Origin: Bin55 sp965203735
GTDB lineage: Bacteria > Pseudomonadota > Gammaproteobacteria > Pseudomonadales > Azotimanducaceae
DNA length: 64,000 nt
Direction: 5' to 3'
NCBI GenBank assembly: GCA_965203735.1
Contig: OZ241909.1
Coordinates: forward strand, 1,426,001-1,490,000
Positions within the stretch are counted from its first letter, which is position 1. Each line of letters opens with the position of its first letter. Shown here in pieces: positions 17,751 through 26,566 of the stretch. Both the position numbers and the translations under genes were made by a program. Under the pieces are notes generated by a model. That model was not told where the DNA came from. It was given only the letters and a program-made list of their open reading frames with translations, and searched no databases.

Positions 17751-19366
17751 GGTCGGGAGATAAGTAGAGTCACTGCTGTGCTGTGTTCAAGGAACAAGTC
17801 GGGCTCTTGATCGTTGTTTACGTCATCAGACCGTGTCGAAAATACAGCAAACTCTGGTGTGAACTGCCAAAAAGGCTGTGCAGTCCTATTGTTTGAATCG
17901 TCTATCCGAAGTGCTTGAACCGTACCATCGCTCTTGCATTCAAGAATATCTTTCACGCCGTCAGAATCCAAGTCAAACCGCAGTGTGCTTGGCATCAGGT
18001 TGCGCAATGAATCAATGTTGATAGATTGTGTTGATGTCATTGTTGGCTTTCTATTGAAAATTCCCTGTTCTGCCTCATCGAAACCGAACAGCAACAAGTT
18101 TCGGTGAAGTTCGATTTCGGTCAAGATCTTTCGAAGCGGGGTCGTTACTGTGTTTATGAGCATGAAAGGTCTCTCTCCTTCGTGGAGCGCTGTAAATTCG
18201 ACAAGCACAATCGTTCCGTTCACACGGATCACCTGTGAGGGAGGATCCACTCTAAACTGACCGTGATCGTTGGTCAGCAATCGCACTGTACTCGATGTAA
18301 TTCCACTGTTGATTACCACAATATCGAGATCGCCGTCGCCGTCGAAATCTTCAAACGCCGACGCCTGCTGACCGCCGTAGGGAATCTCGTAGCTCACTAG
18401 CTTGAACGAGCTAGTGGCCTCAGAGTGGTCGTCAACACGGTTTCGGACTTCGTCATGTGTGATTGATGAGTCAGGTCTGAGATGGCTTAGTTTGATGCTG
18501 GTGGACGTTTTTAGCATGAGATCGACAATCCCATTTCCGTCGAAGTCTCTCGCTATTGGTCCAGGTTGCCACAAACCGTAACTAATTGATCTAGTCCGTT
18601 GCTCGTCACGGTTGATTTGCCGAAACAGGCCTTGGTATTGAGAGCGAGAAAAAATATCTATTTCCTTTAAACTCAGGTTGCCGGCCTGATCCACTTCTGC
18701 GACGGTGTTCGGGACGCGTGACCGAGAAGGATAGCGGGTATTTTCTATCCAATTTCTCGACCCAGTGGTAGATTTAGCAATTTCAATGGATCCTACTAAC
18801 CCAACTTTATTTCCTCTTGAGTTTAGAAAAACTCCATAACGACCTGGTCCTGGCAGTATGAGATCTCGTGCGCCGTCGTTGTTCATGTCTATTGACTCGA
18901 CATAGAGAAGTTCTTTCGAATCCGGGTGGCGGATGAAGAGCTCCCAATCCGCCAAGTGCTCGAGATTTCCAACGTAACCCTGAATACTTGCTGAGAAGCT
19001 ATAGATTGCATCAGCGGTAATCCAAATGATCTCAGTACCGGGGGACTCACGTACGTCCATCAAAGCAAATCCAATTGCTTCCGACTTAATCTCGATTTTG
19101 AGCGGCGAATTGGAAAACCGCTCGTTTGCCTCCTGCATATATATGTGCAGTTCACGACCCGTGTTTCGAAAATACTGAGGTACCACCGCGTCCTTCAATC
19201 CATCGCCATCCACATCGACAAAGATGGGGTCATGCGTTGCGTGGGAGGTGTCGACGACCCACACGCCGTACGACAGATTGGCCATCAGTGGTTGAACACC
19301 CACAAAAAGGAGCAGTACCCAGACCGTGCGCAGGAGATTCGAGCTGTTTGCAAATTCGCCAATCAC
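17747..19366 (-). CDS. Secreted FG-GAP/VCBS repeat protein A
   Basis: 539 residues with an N-terminal signal peptide (core about 14-29). FG-GAP Ca2+ motifs: DVDGDGLKDAVV, DMNNDGARDLIL, DFDGNGIVDLML, DFDGDGDLDIVV, DLDSDGVKDIL and DVNNDQEPDLFL. The GTG start overlaps the stop of the PDZ lipoprotein (GTGA), and its own stop overlaps the next FG-GAP gene. Same architecture as its downstream neighbour, so probably an old duplication. Confidence 0.85.
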   Translation of the reverse strand: MIGEFANSSNLLRTVWVLLLFVGVQPLMANLSYGVWVVDTSHATHDPIFVDVDGDGLKDAVVPQYFRNTGRELHIYMQEANERFSNSPLKIEIKSEAIGFALMDVRESPGTEIIWITADAIYSFSASIQGYVGNLEHLADWELFIRHPDSKELLYVESIDMNNDGARDLILPGPGRYGVFLNSRGNKVGLVGSIEIAKSTTGSRNWIENTRYPSRSRVPNTVAEVDQAGNLSLKEIDIFSRSQYQGLFRQINRDEQRTRSISYGLWQPGPIARDFDGNGIVDLMLKTSTSIKLSHLRPDSSITHDEVRNRVDDHSEATSSFKLVSYEIPYGGQQASAFEDFDGDGDLDIVVINSGITSSTVRLLTNDHGQFRVDPPSQVIRVNGTIVLVEFTALHEGERPFMLINTVTTPLRKILTEIELHRNLLLFGFDEAEQGIFNRKPTMTSTQSINIDSLRNLMPSTLRFDLDSDGVKDILECKSDGTVQALRIDDSNNRTAQPFWQFTPEFAVFSTRSDDVNNDQEPDLFLEHSTAVTLLISRP

Positions 19367-20304
19367 GGATAGGTGCTCTCGTCGGGTCGGACTCGAGATG
19401 TATGGATGTTAAAGAACAGCAATATCTGGTGGTGTGTCTCGAAATTAGTCACGTGTCTTCGATAGATGGGAAGAAACTCTGGAAACTGGAAGATAACCTT
19501 CTTGGGATCAGGACGGAATTCGTACCGAAACAGAGGCCAAAGTTGTACTCGGGCTATGTAGCGTCCTGGATTCCACAAGCGGACTTGCTTTTCCAATCGT
19601 CTTCCATTCGACGTAATTGTTAGAATCACGTTTGATCCAGGCGCATAGTCTTCAATCAGCTCACGCACCAAGTTCTGGGCCGACGTGACCTCTCTCGAGT
19701 CAATTGCAGTGATGTAGTCTCCAGCTTGAATGCCCACTGCGCCAAGTGGACTGTTGTCTTCCATTCCCACTACCTTGATGACTGCGGCGTTACTTCCGTC
19801 TGAAAGTTGAACGATCTCGGTACGGTAAGCCGCACGACTGGCGATTGGATCTACGCGATAGAGCTCGCGAAGAGGAACTGGTCGATTGGATTCGCGGGCG
19901 ATCACAGTGGCTTCCAACGCCACCGTGCCGCGACGAATTACAAACAGTAGCTCTTGTTCGGGTCGAGATTTCTCGGCAATTGCACTGAGAGTGTCCACGT
20001 CATTTGTTTCAACTCCGCTGACACTAAGGATCACATCATTGATGTAGATTCCTGCAAAATCTGCCGGACTATTGGGGTGCACATCCGACACCTTGAGCCC
20101 CGGTAGGACCTCGATGTTGGCAAACGAATCGCTCTCATTGGGGCGGACCTCCATTCCGAAATCCACTCCAGTTCTAGCCGTATCGACGAGGTCCAGATCT
20201 AACTTTTCAGGTGAGAGTTCAACTGATGGAGGGATCGGATTGGATTCAAAATGAACACAACCGGAGAGTGCCAAAATGGTGCAGCAGATTGTGATGTATC
20301 TCAT
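19363..20304 (-). CDS. Lipoprotein with two PDZ domains
   Basis: 313 residues. A lipobox LSGC places the lipidated Cys at residue 16. Two PDZ-like domains follow: one at about 50-135 (VLPGLKVSDVHPNSPADFAGI... ) and one at about 180-260 (NSPLGAVGIQAGDYITAID). No protease domain is attached, unlike HtrA or RseP. Start preceded by GAAGGAATAAGC. It sits between an ABC permease (24-base gap) and two FG-GAP proteins (4-base overlap), so it may link the transporter to the secreted propellers in the periplasm. Confidence 0.85.
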   Translation of the reverse strand: MRYITICCTILALSGCVHFESNPIPPSVELSPEKLDLDLVDTARTGVDFGMEVRPNESDSFANIEVLPGLKVSDVHPNSPADFAGIYINDVILSVSGVETNDVDTLSAIAEKSRPEQELLFVIRRGTVALEATVIARESNRPVPLRELYRVDPIASRAAYRTEIVQLSDGSNAAVIKVVGMEDNSPLGAVGIQAGDYITAIDSREVTSAQNLVRELIEDYAPGSNVILTITSNGRRLEKQVRLWNPGRYIARVQLWPLFRYEFRPDPKKVIFQFPEFLPIYRRHVTNFETHHQILLFFNIHTSRVRPDESTYP

Positions 20305-20328
20305 GCTTATTCCTTCAATGAATCTGGC

Positions 20329-21192
20329 TCAAAGTCTTCGTCGAGCTGCTATGAAGTAAGTCACGACGGAGAATCCAAGGGCTTGAACAATGGGAATCCA
20401 CAAGTTCAGACGTACAGTGTTGTCAGCTATGTAGACATCCGAGAATCCCCGCACAATGTCGCTCACCTCACGCAGGTACGACGCATCGAAAAGAAGGGGC
20501 GTGAACGTCAAGAAACAGTATTCCGCAAGTGAGCCAAAGTAAGGCTGGAAGAATCCATAGACCACCAAGATTGCAAGTGTTATAACGGTTGACTGGACAG
20601 GTGAGTTTGCACAAACTGACACCAACATTCCCAAGGCGATCGACGCAGGTAAGGTGATGAGCGCTAATCCTATACCAATGAAGATCTCGCTTTGAATCTC
20701 CATTTCACTAATCAGTTCGTAGCCGTCCTCTACAACTGATTCATACGACCACAGCGCTCCTGCGAGAAAATAGGCAGCGGCAAGAGCGAAGACCAATGCA
20801 ACAATTGTCAGCAAATGTACTGCTATTACCTTGGCGAAAACGACAGCGTGTCTGCTGGCTACACGGGTGACCAAGAGGCGGACCGTTCCGGTGCGACAGT
20901 CGTTGGCGAATGTCCATGCTGTATAGGTCGTTACCACAAGAACAATGCAAGTCAACGTGATTAACATGCCGTCGACAAGATTTCCATACCCAGTCGAGTA
21001 GTCACCACCAAAAGGAACTTCAACGTTGGCGAATCGTTCACGGGCTTCGGCCGTGAGTTCTGCAACCCGGCTCATGAACAGATAAATGATTGCAATAGCT
21101 GAGGGCAGAAGAATTGCCAGATAGGTAGAGAAACTGCGAACCGCAATCCACAACTCCGACTTGAGGCACACCCAAAACCCTCTTGCGTTCAC
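20329..21192 (-). CDS. ABC-2 family transporter permease
   Basis: 287 residues with six hydrophobic segments, in the layout of ABC-2 permeases: first TM about 22-40, large periplasmic loop to about 70, TM2 about 78-95, cytoplasmic loop CRTGTVRLLVTRVASR, then further TMs to the C-terminus. The GTG start overlaps the stop of the ATPase gene (GTGA), so the two are translationally coupled and form one transporter. Substrate unknown. Confidence 0.85.
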   Translation of the reverse strand: MNARGFWVCLKSELWIAVRSFSTYLAILLPSAIAIIYLFMSRVAELTAEARERFANVEVPFGGDYSTGYGNLVDGMLITLTCIVLVVTTYTAWTFANDCRTGTVRLLVTRVASRHAVVFAKVIAVHLLTIVALVFALAAAYFLAGALWSYESVVEDGYELISEMEIQSEIFIGIGLALITLPASIALGMLVSVCANSPVQSTVITLAILVVYGFFQPYFGSLAEYCFLTFTPLLFDASYLREVSDIVRGFSDVYIADNTVRLNLWIPIVQALGFSVVTYFIAARRRL

Positions 21193-22145
21193 TGCGGTTG
21201 TCCTACTACTTGATCGATATCTTGGTTAGTGATCGAGCGGAAAAGGGAATTAAGAGATTGACGCACTACTTCCAGTTCAGACACTGAAATGCCGCTTTCT
21301 ACCAGTAACCGATTGAGTTCTGACGAGTTCAAGTCCCTAAGGCTGAGCTCAACTGTATCGTCGCTACGTCGTGTAATCAGGTCGATCTTCTGGTTTGCCA
21401 AGGCCAACTCCGCGATTTCTGTGCACTGTGGCGAGCGCACTCTCACCGAGAGCGTGTTAGAAGTCAGTAGGTTCTCGATTTTGTCGTGGAGAGCTATGGA
21501 TCCTTCATGCAGGATTGCGATGTGCGTACAGATTCGTTCGAGATAAGGAAGTTGATGGCTAGCTAGCAAGAACGTGGTGCCACGATCGTTGTTTTCTTCT
21601 TTGATGATGTGTAAGACGTCCTCTACGCCTTCCGCATCTAGTCCGATGAATGGTTCATCGAATACCACGAAATCCGGCGGTCCAATGAGCGCTTGCATGA
21701 TTGCTGTACGTCGCTTGTTGCCGAACGAGAGTCTCTTGGTCTTGAATTTCCGATATCGTGACAATCGAAATGAGTCTTCGAGCGCCACCGGCTCGGAACT
21801 GTGGTTTTGCAGTACAAATTTCGTGTGCATGGAACTCTGACGTACCGAGAGTCCCGGATAGAGGCAGGGCTGATCGAAAACTGCTGCGACTCTACCTTTG
21901 AGTTGGAAGATGTCCTTCGGGCTTGTTCCTAGGACACTGATGGCTCCATCTTGAAATTGCTGTAAACCAAGCAAGCACTCGATGGTAGTTGTCTTGCCAG
22001 ATCCATTAAGCCCAACCAAACCTACGATTGAGTTTGGCTCGATCGCAAGGCTCAATCCATTTAGGACATTATGAGAACCATACCGCTTGTGCAGGTTGTC
22101 AATGGAGAGTGTGGTATTACGTGATTGGGTAAGTTCAGCGCACAT
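21189..22145 (-). CDS. ABC transporter ATP-binding protein
   Basis: 318 residues. Walker A GLNGSGKT (45-52), a variant signature LSFGNKRR (138-145, replacing LSGGQ), Walker B VVFDEP (160-164) and the switch His in LLASHQL. A C-terminal extension of about 90 residues matches other ABC-2 drug/polymer ATPases. It is the first gene of the five-gene operon running to 16017. The Q-to-N/K change in the signature is unusual but is tolerated in some ABC-2 systems. Confidence 0.9.
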   Translation of the reverse strand: MCAELTQSRNTTLSIDNLHKRYGSHNVLNGLSLAIEPNSIVGLVGLNGSGKTTTIECLLGLQQFQDGAISVLGTSPKDIFQLKGRVAAVFDQPCLYPGLSVRQSSMHTKFVLQNHSSEPVALEDSFRLSRYRKFKTKRLSFGNKRRTAIMQALIGPPDFVVFDEPFIGLDAEGVEDVLHIIKEENNDRGTTFLLASHQLPYLERICTHIAILHEGSIALHDKIENLLTSNTLSVRVRSPQCTEIAELALANQKIDLITRRSDDTVELSLRDLNSSELNRLLVESGISVSELEVVRQSLNSLFRSITNQDIDQVVGQPQ

Positions 22146-22531
22146 AGTGAGGAATCAATTGGCAAGCGCTAAGAAGATTGTGTGTTGTTGGTCGAACCGC
22201 GCGTAAGACTTGAAAGAGGCTTCTCCCAAGTCACACACTTCATGCTTCGAAACGCCGAAAGTACCATGTGCTGAGTTGATTCCGCCATAGGTCTCATACC
22301 GAGGACATGCTACTGAGATTACATCGCGGCGTTAAAGTTCACACATGATTGATGTTGGAACGATGTTTGTAAAGTAATTTGCGATTCTTGAGCCTTCCTG
22401 CAGCGACTGCCACTAGCGGTTGTTGTCGCACACCAATCCTAGGTTCACAAGACGCTAGTTCTGTGTCGGAACATCATGAGCATCTAGTGCAATCGGTCCT
22501 CAAACTGCCTTAAGCCACTTCATCGCCAACA
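22146..22531. other. Non-coding interval of 386 bases
   Basis: No open frame with coding character on either strand, no tRNA and no strong hairpin. It presumably carries the promoter for the ABC/PDZ/FG-GAP operon (minus strand), whose first gene starts at 22145. Confidence 0.6.
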
Positions 22532-22897
22532 TTAGTTCCGCTGTTTGGTGTCGATAAATTCGAAGAACTCAACCTTGTGACCGACTGGATCAAAAAGGAT
22601 AGCGTTGCGTTGGCCATACATTTCGTTCGTTGGTTCTCTCCAGAACGTGACACCCTGTTCAACTAGTCGCCGCCAAGTCGCGTCGACGCTGTCTACTTGA
22701 AAGAGCAGGTCAATTCGGCTCGGTTCTGAGACGGGTGGCCCGTTCTCAAGGCAGATCCGGCACTCCCCTTCACCAGTTAGTACGGCGATTTGTCCATCAG
22801 TTTCATGTTCCACTCGCAATCCTATGACTTCGACGTACCAATCACGTACCCTTGGTATGTCGCCCACTTGTAGTGTTACGTAGTTCAGAACTGTCAT
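22532..22897 (-). CDS. Glyoxalase/VOC-family protein
   Basis: 121 residues with the two beta-alpha-beta-beta-beta modules of the vicinal-oxygen-chelate fold (NYVTLQVGDIPRVRDWYVEVIGL... and DLLFQVDSVDATWRRLVEQG...VGHKVEFFEF). A putative metal Glu is seen in KVEFFE. Start preceded by GAGGGAAAG. Members are glyoxalases, dioxygenases or resistance proteins; this one cannot be assigned a substrate. Confidence 0.85.
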   Translation of the reverse strand: MTVLNYVTLQVGDIPRVRDWYVEVIGLRVEHETDGQIAVLTGEGECRICLENGPPVSEPSRIDLLFQVDSVDATWRRLVEQGVTFWREPTNEMYGQRNAILFDPVGHKVEFFEFIDTKQRN

Positions 22898-23091
22898 TCT
22901 TTCCCTCTATGTCACAATTCGCTTGTACAGTGCAGAACGAGAGAGCAACCTGCCGATTGTCTTGTTTTGCGCACCTACAATTAGTTGTGCTTTGACGTAC
23001 TCGAACAGCAGTATAGATAAACCCCTTTTATTGCTTTGCTGGGCTAATAAGAGCTCTAACCTGCTCATTGCGAGCCTGATTTCGTTGGACG

Positions 23092-23116
23092 CCTGATAAC
23101 TTTGTCAGTAATTTCC
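23092..23116 (+). promoter_or_regulatory. CTGA...GTCAGTAAT palindromic motif before the dehalogenase gene
   Basis: CCTGA, a 7-base gap, then GTCAGTAATTTCC, ending 21 bases before the ATG. Closely similar sequences occur before the dioxygenase (27423-27446) and, more loosely, the peroxiredoxin (25287-25307). Could be an operator or shared promoter element. Confidence 0.3.
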
Positions 23117-23137
23117 GATTAGAGCAAGACTTGCCGG

Positions 23138-24022
23138 ATGAGCATGCCGATGGACAAGAAATTTATCAAAGTCGAAGGCAGGCGATTGGCTTACGTTGAG
23201 ATGGGCAGCGGTAGTCCAATTGTGTTTCAGCATGGAAACCCGACATCAAGCTACCTTTGGCGCAATGTCATGCCGCGATTGCAGAAGTATGGACGGTGCA
23301 TTGCACTTGACCTTGTCGGCATGGGAGATTCTGACAAGCTCGAAGTATCTGGTCCGACTAGCTATTCATTCCATGAACACTCTCGTTTCTTCGACGCTGC
23401 ACTGGATGAATTGGGGGTCTGTGGAGATGCTGTGTTCGTGGTGCACGATTGGGGTTCTGCTCTAGGATTTCATTGGTGTCGAAGACATCCTGAATCTGTA
23501 AAGGGAATCTGCTACATGGAAGCGATTGTGAGGCAATTGACTTGGGAAGAGTGGCCAGCCCTTTCACGTCGCATGTTTGAGGGTTTCCGATCTGACGCCG
23601 GTGAGTCAATGGTCTTGGAGAAGAATCTGTTTGTTGAACGAGTTTTGCCCGGATCTCTAATCCATCCAATATCTGTTAGGGATATGAATGAGTATCGGCG
23701 TCCTTTTCTGGATGCGGGCGAAGATCGCCGACCCACGTTGACGTGGCCGCGAATGATTCCGATTTCCGGCGAGCCGGAGGACGTTTGCAGCTTAGTAGAC
23801 GAATACTCGGAATGGCTAGCCAACAGCCCTCTACCGAAATTGTTTATCAATGCTGAGCCAGGCGCAATCCTAGTTGGTCCACAGCGAGATTACTGTCGTA
23901 CCTGGCCCAATCAAGTGGAAGCATCCGTACGAGCTGGTCACTTCGTTCCAGAAGATGCTCCCGATGAAGTTTCGGCTGCACTTACTGATTGGTTGGAAGA
24001 CCTAGAGAGCCCTAATCCATGA
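23138..24022 (+). CDS. Haloalkane dehalogenase (HLD-II, LinB/DhaA-like)
   Basis: 294 residues, close to the family norm (about 295). The alpha/beta-hydrolase core and helical cap align along their whole length with LinB as remembered. The catalytic pentad is complete: nucleophile Asp104 and Trp105 in VVHDWGSALG, Glu128 in YMEAI, His268 in AGHFV, and halide-binding Asn34 in QHGNPTSSYLW. The enzyme hydrolyses carbon-halogen bonds to alcohol plus halide in the cytoplasm. Two further in-frame ATGs lie within the first 5 codons. It heads a plus-strand cluster with an Ldh2-type dehydrogenase, a peroxiredoxin and a GST. Confidence 0.95.
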   Translation: MSMPMDKKFIKVEGRRLAYVEMGSGSPIVFQHGNPTSSYLWRNVMPRLQKYGRCIALDLVGMGDSDKLEVSGPTSYSFHEHSRFFDAALDELGVCGDAVFVVHDWGSALGFHWCRRHPESVKGICYMEAIVRQLTWEEWPALSRRMFEGFRSDAGESMVLEKNLFVERVLPGSLIHPISVRDMNEYRRPFLDAGEDRRPTLTWPRMIPISGEPEDVCSLVDEYSEWLANSPLPKLFINAEPGAILVGPQRDYCRTWPNQVEASVRAGHFVPEDAPDEVSAALTDWLEDLESPNP

Positions 24023-24120
24023 AGAATGGATAATGCAGGGCAAACTACCTTGATTTGGATGAGAGCTCTTGCCAATTGGGGTTCTGCGGAGAAGTAATCG
24101 AATGGTGAGGGAGACCGAAG

Positions 24121-25200
24121 ATGCTTGAACGATTCTTAGTACCTGAAGAAATAGCGGTTCGAGTAGACCAACAAGTAATGCGTTCGGCGGTAGAAGGAAT
24201 ATTTGTTGCTCTAGGAATGCCCGATGAGGATGCTCGAGCAGCCACCGATGTCTTAATTTATGCGGACATTCGAGGAATTGATTCCCACGGAGTGTCGAAC
24301 ATGATGCGAGCCTATGTCGCCGGGTTTCGTGCACAACAGATAAATCCTCGGCCGAATTTGAGCCGGACGGTTGATCACGTAGCCGCGATTTCCTATGACT
24401 GTGATCGAGGTCTCGGATTGGCACAGAGCCGAGAGATGATGGAAACTGCTTGCGAGAGAGCCCGCGAAACTGGTGTTGCGGTCGTGACAGCGTACAACGG
24501 CAGACATTACGGACCGTCGGCTTACTACGCTCACATTGGAGTGGACAACGACATGGTTGGAATCTCTATGACAGCGGGAGGTGTTCTAGTTGCGCCAACT
24601 TTTGGTGCCGAGCGTCTTCTCGGACTCAATCCATTAGGCGTGGGTGTGCCAACCGACAAAGAAGCACCTTTCATCTTCGATGCATCAATGAGTAGCGTGG
24701 CAGGGAACAAAATTGAGCTGCTGAAGAGGGTCGGTGGAAACGTTTTACCTGGTTGGATCAGCGATTCTGACGGAGCTCCAATAATGGCTGAAACGCAGGT
24801 TCCCCAGGATTTCATGATGCTCCCGTTAGGTGGAACACGAGAAATCGGTTCTCATAAGGGGTTTGGCTTGGCAGTGATGATCGAAGTGCTTTGTGGAATC
24901 CTGCTCGGTACCGGAGGCGGGCCTTTCCGTAGGAAAGGAGTAGGCCACTATTTCATGGCGTATGACATCAGCAGGTTCTCCGACTTGAACACTTTCAAGT
25001 CTGACATGGATGAATACCTGCGAGCTATTTTGGACTGCCGACCAGCTCCTGGTGAAGAACGAGTAATTTATCCTGGCGTTCCAGAGCACGAGGCAGAAAT
25101 CGATCGTAGAGCTGATGGGATTCCATATCACCCAGAAGTGATCGAGTGGTTTCGCAAAATTACAGCAGAGCTCAATGTAGAGCACGACCTACCCGGCTAG
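24121..25200 (+). CDS. Ldh2/MDH-type (malate/L-lactate dehydrogenase family) oxidoreductase
   Basis: 359 residues, NAD(P)-dependent 2-hydroxyacid dehydrogenase fold. Hallmarks: RGIDSHGV (51-58), NGRHYGPSAYY with the probable catalytic His129, and the GSHKGFGLAVMIEVLCG segment near 240-260. GGGAG precedes the start. The family includes malate, sulfolactate and ureidoglycolate dehydrogenases; specificity is unknown. It lies 98 bases after the dehalogenase and may oxidise a 2-hydroxyacid formed downstream of dehalogenation, but that is only inference. Confidence 0.9.
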   Translation: MLERFLVPEEIAVRVDQQVMRSAVEGIFVALGMPDEDARAATDVLIYADIRGIDSHGVSNMMRAYVAGFRAQQINPRPNLSRTVDHVAAISYDCDRGLGLAQSREMMETACERARETGVAVVTAYNGRHYGPSAYYAHIGVDNDMVGISMTAGGVLVAPTFGAERLLGLNPLGVGVPTDKEAPFIFDASMSSVAGNKIELLKRVGGNVLPGWISDSDGAPIMAETQVPQDFMMLPLGGTREIGSHKGFGLAVMIEVLCGILLGTGGGPFRRKGVGHYFMAYDISRFSDLNTFKSDMDEYLRAILDCRPAPGEERVIYPGVPEHEAEIDRRADGIPYHPEVIEWFRKITAELNVEHDLPG

Positions 25201-25355
25201 AAACAAGCCTGAGTGGTTGAGGAACTACAAGCTAATCAATGGCACTCGTGTCGATGCTTTGCATAATCAGAGACATTAGCGATGTGTCTGACGACGTGTT
25301 AGTGTCGACATAAATCAAACAGACACCGGAAAACAAGAGCCACAGGAGAAAACAA

Positions 25356-25835
25356 ATGGCAATTCAACAAGGCGATCGTCTTCCCGAAGCGACCTTGCAT
25401 GTAATGAAGGACGGACGACCAAGCAGAGTATCAGTTCAAGAACTAACAGCCGGAAAGAAGGTTGTGATTTTTGCGGTCCCCGGTGCGTTCACGCCAACAT
25501 GTTCCGAGCATCATCTTCCTGGCTATGTACGCAACAGCGAAGCAATCAAGGAGAAAGGAATCTCCGATATTGTCTGTGTGGCGGTCAATGATGCCTTTGT
25601 CATGGATGCATGGGGAAAGGACAGCGACGCCGATGCGATTGTCATGGCGGGAGATGGAAACGGAGAGTTTTCCAAAGCCCTAGGACTTGAAATGGATGGA
25701 AGTGGATTTGGATTGGGAATGCGTTCTCAGCGCTACGCAATGATCGTGGACGATGGAGTTGTAACGACGTTAGCGGTTGAAGCACCTGGGGACTTTTCCG
25801 TAAGTCGTGCAGAATCCATCCTGGAATCCCTTTAG
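25356..25835 (+). CDS. Peroxiredoxin of the Prx5 type
   Basis: 159 residues. The active-site segment VPGAFTPTCSEHHLPGY has peroxidatic Cys49 and Thr46. The GMRSQRYAMIVDDG strand carries the conserved Arg. A standard CACAGGAG Shine-Dalgarno precedes the ATG. Prx5 enzymes reduce H2O2 and alkyl hydroperoxides with thioredoxin, glutaredoxin or glutathione. The GST gene 46 bases downstream suggests a glutathione-linked detoxification unit. Confidence 0.93.
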   Translation: MAIQQGDRLPEATLHVMKDGRPSRVSVQELTAGKKVVIFAVPGAFTPTCSEHHLPGYVRNSEAIKEKGISDIVCVAVNDAFVMDAWGKDSDADAIVMAGDGNGEFSKALGLEMDGSGFGLGMRSQRYAMIVDDGVVTTLAVEAPGDFSVSRAESILESL

Positions 25836-25881
25836 AAACAGAATCAAAATCTTGGTCGACTGCTAGAGAGGTAGTGTCGAA

Positions 25882-26487
25882 ATGAAGATCTATGGTTTTG
25901 CTCAAAGTCGAACGTTTCGCGTACTGTGGATGGCTGAAGAGCTTAGACGTGCCACTGGCTTTGAGTACTCGCATGATGGTCGAGTCTTTACATCCGACGA
26001 GGATAGGAAATTCCTCCTTTCAATGAACCCAATGGGAAAGGTCCCAGTGATGGACGACGATGGGTTCCTACTGTACGAATCGATGGCGATCAATCTCTAC
26101 TTGGCAAAGAAGCACGATTTCTTAGCTCCAAAGACATTGGAGCAGGAAGCAACCCTATGGCAATGGTCTTTTTGGGTCATGACGGCGGTCGATGCGCAGT
26201 TGCTGCAATATCTAAAGTTCAAACTCGGCATCATGGGAGTTCAAAAGGACGAGCAACAAGCGGCTACTGTGATCGAAACATTAGACAGACCGTTTAGAGC
26301 AATAAACTCTGTTCTAGCCGACAGGACCTACCTACTGGGGGATGAATTCAGCGTAGCGGACCTCAATGTGGCAAGTGTGTTTATGTGGGCACAGATGGGA
26401 CAGGTGCCCATGACACAATACCCGCACTTGGAGAATTGGGCGTCACGCTGTCTAGGGCGAGACGCACTGAGCTTCGCTCGGACCTAG
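25882..26487 (+). CDS. Glutathione S-transferase family protein
   Basis: 201 residues: thioredoxin-like N-terminal domain (MKIYGFAQSRTFRVLW, candidate catalytic Ser9; VPVMDDDG and the glutathione-gamma-Glu-binding ESMAI) followed by an all-helical C-terminal domain with the N-capping-like EFSVADLNVAS motif. Likely a cytosolic GSH-dependent transferase or reductase. Closest context is the peroxiredoxin and dehalogenase upstream. Followed by a strong convergent hairpin. Confidence 0.9.
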   Translation: MKIYGFAQSRTFRVLWMAEELRRATGFEYSHDGRVFTSDEDRKFLLSMNPMGKVPVMDDDGFLLYESMAINLYLAKKHDFLAPKTLEQEATLWQWSFWVMTAVDAQLLQYLKFKLGIMGVQKDEQQAATVIETLDRPFRAINSVLADRTYLLGDEFSVADLNVASVFMWAQMGQVPMTQYPHLENWASRCLGRDALSFART

Positions 26488-26512
26488 TCTGCCCGGGTTT
26501 GGAAGGCTGCGT

Positions 26513-26555
26513 GCTTTGCTGGCTCACACATGCAAATGTGAGCCAGACTTAAAGC
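26513..26555. terminator. Bidirectional terminator-like hairpin between GST and SPOR genes
   Basis: Perfect 10-bp stem CTGGCTCACA/TGTGAGCCAG (26519-26546) with an outer GCTTT/AAAGC pair (26513-26517 with 26551-26555). A TTATTTTT run follows on the plus strand at 26561-26568. It lies between convergent genes, so it can stop transcription from both sides. Confidence 0.75.
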
Positions 26556-26566
26556 AACAATTATTT

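Noticed and set aside
21189..22145. ABC ATPase considered as an ABC-F translation factor
   Set aside because: Only one NBD is present and the gene is coupled to a permease.
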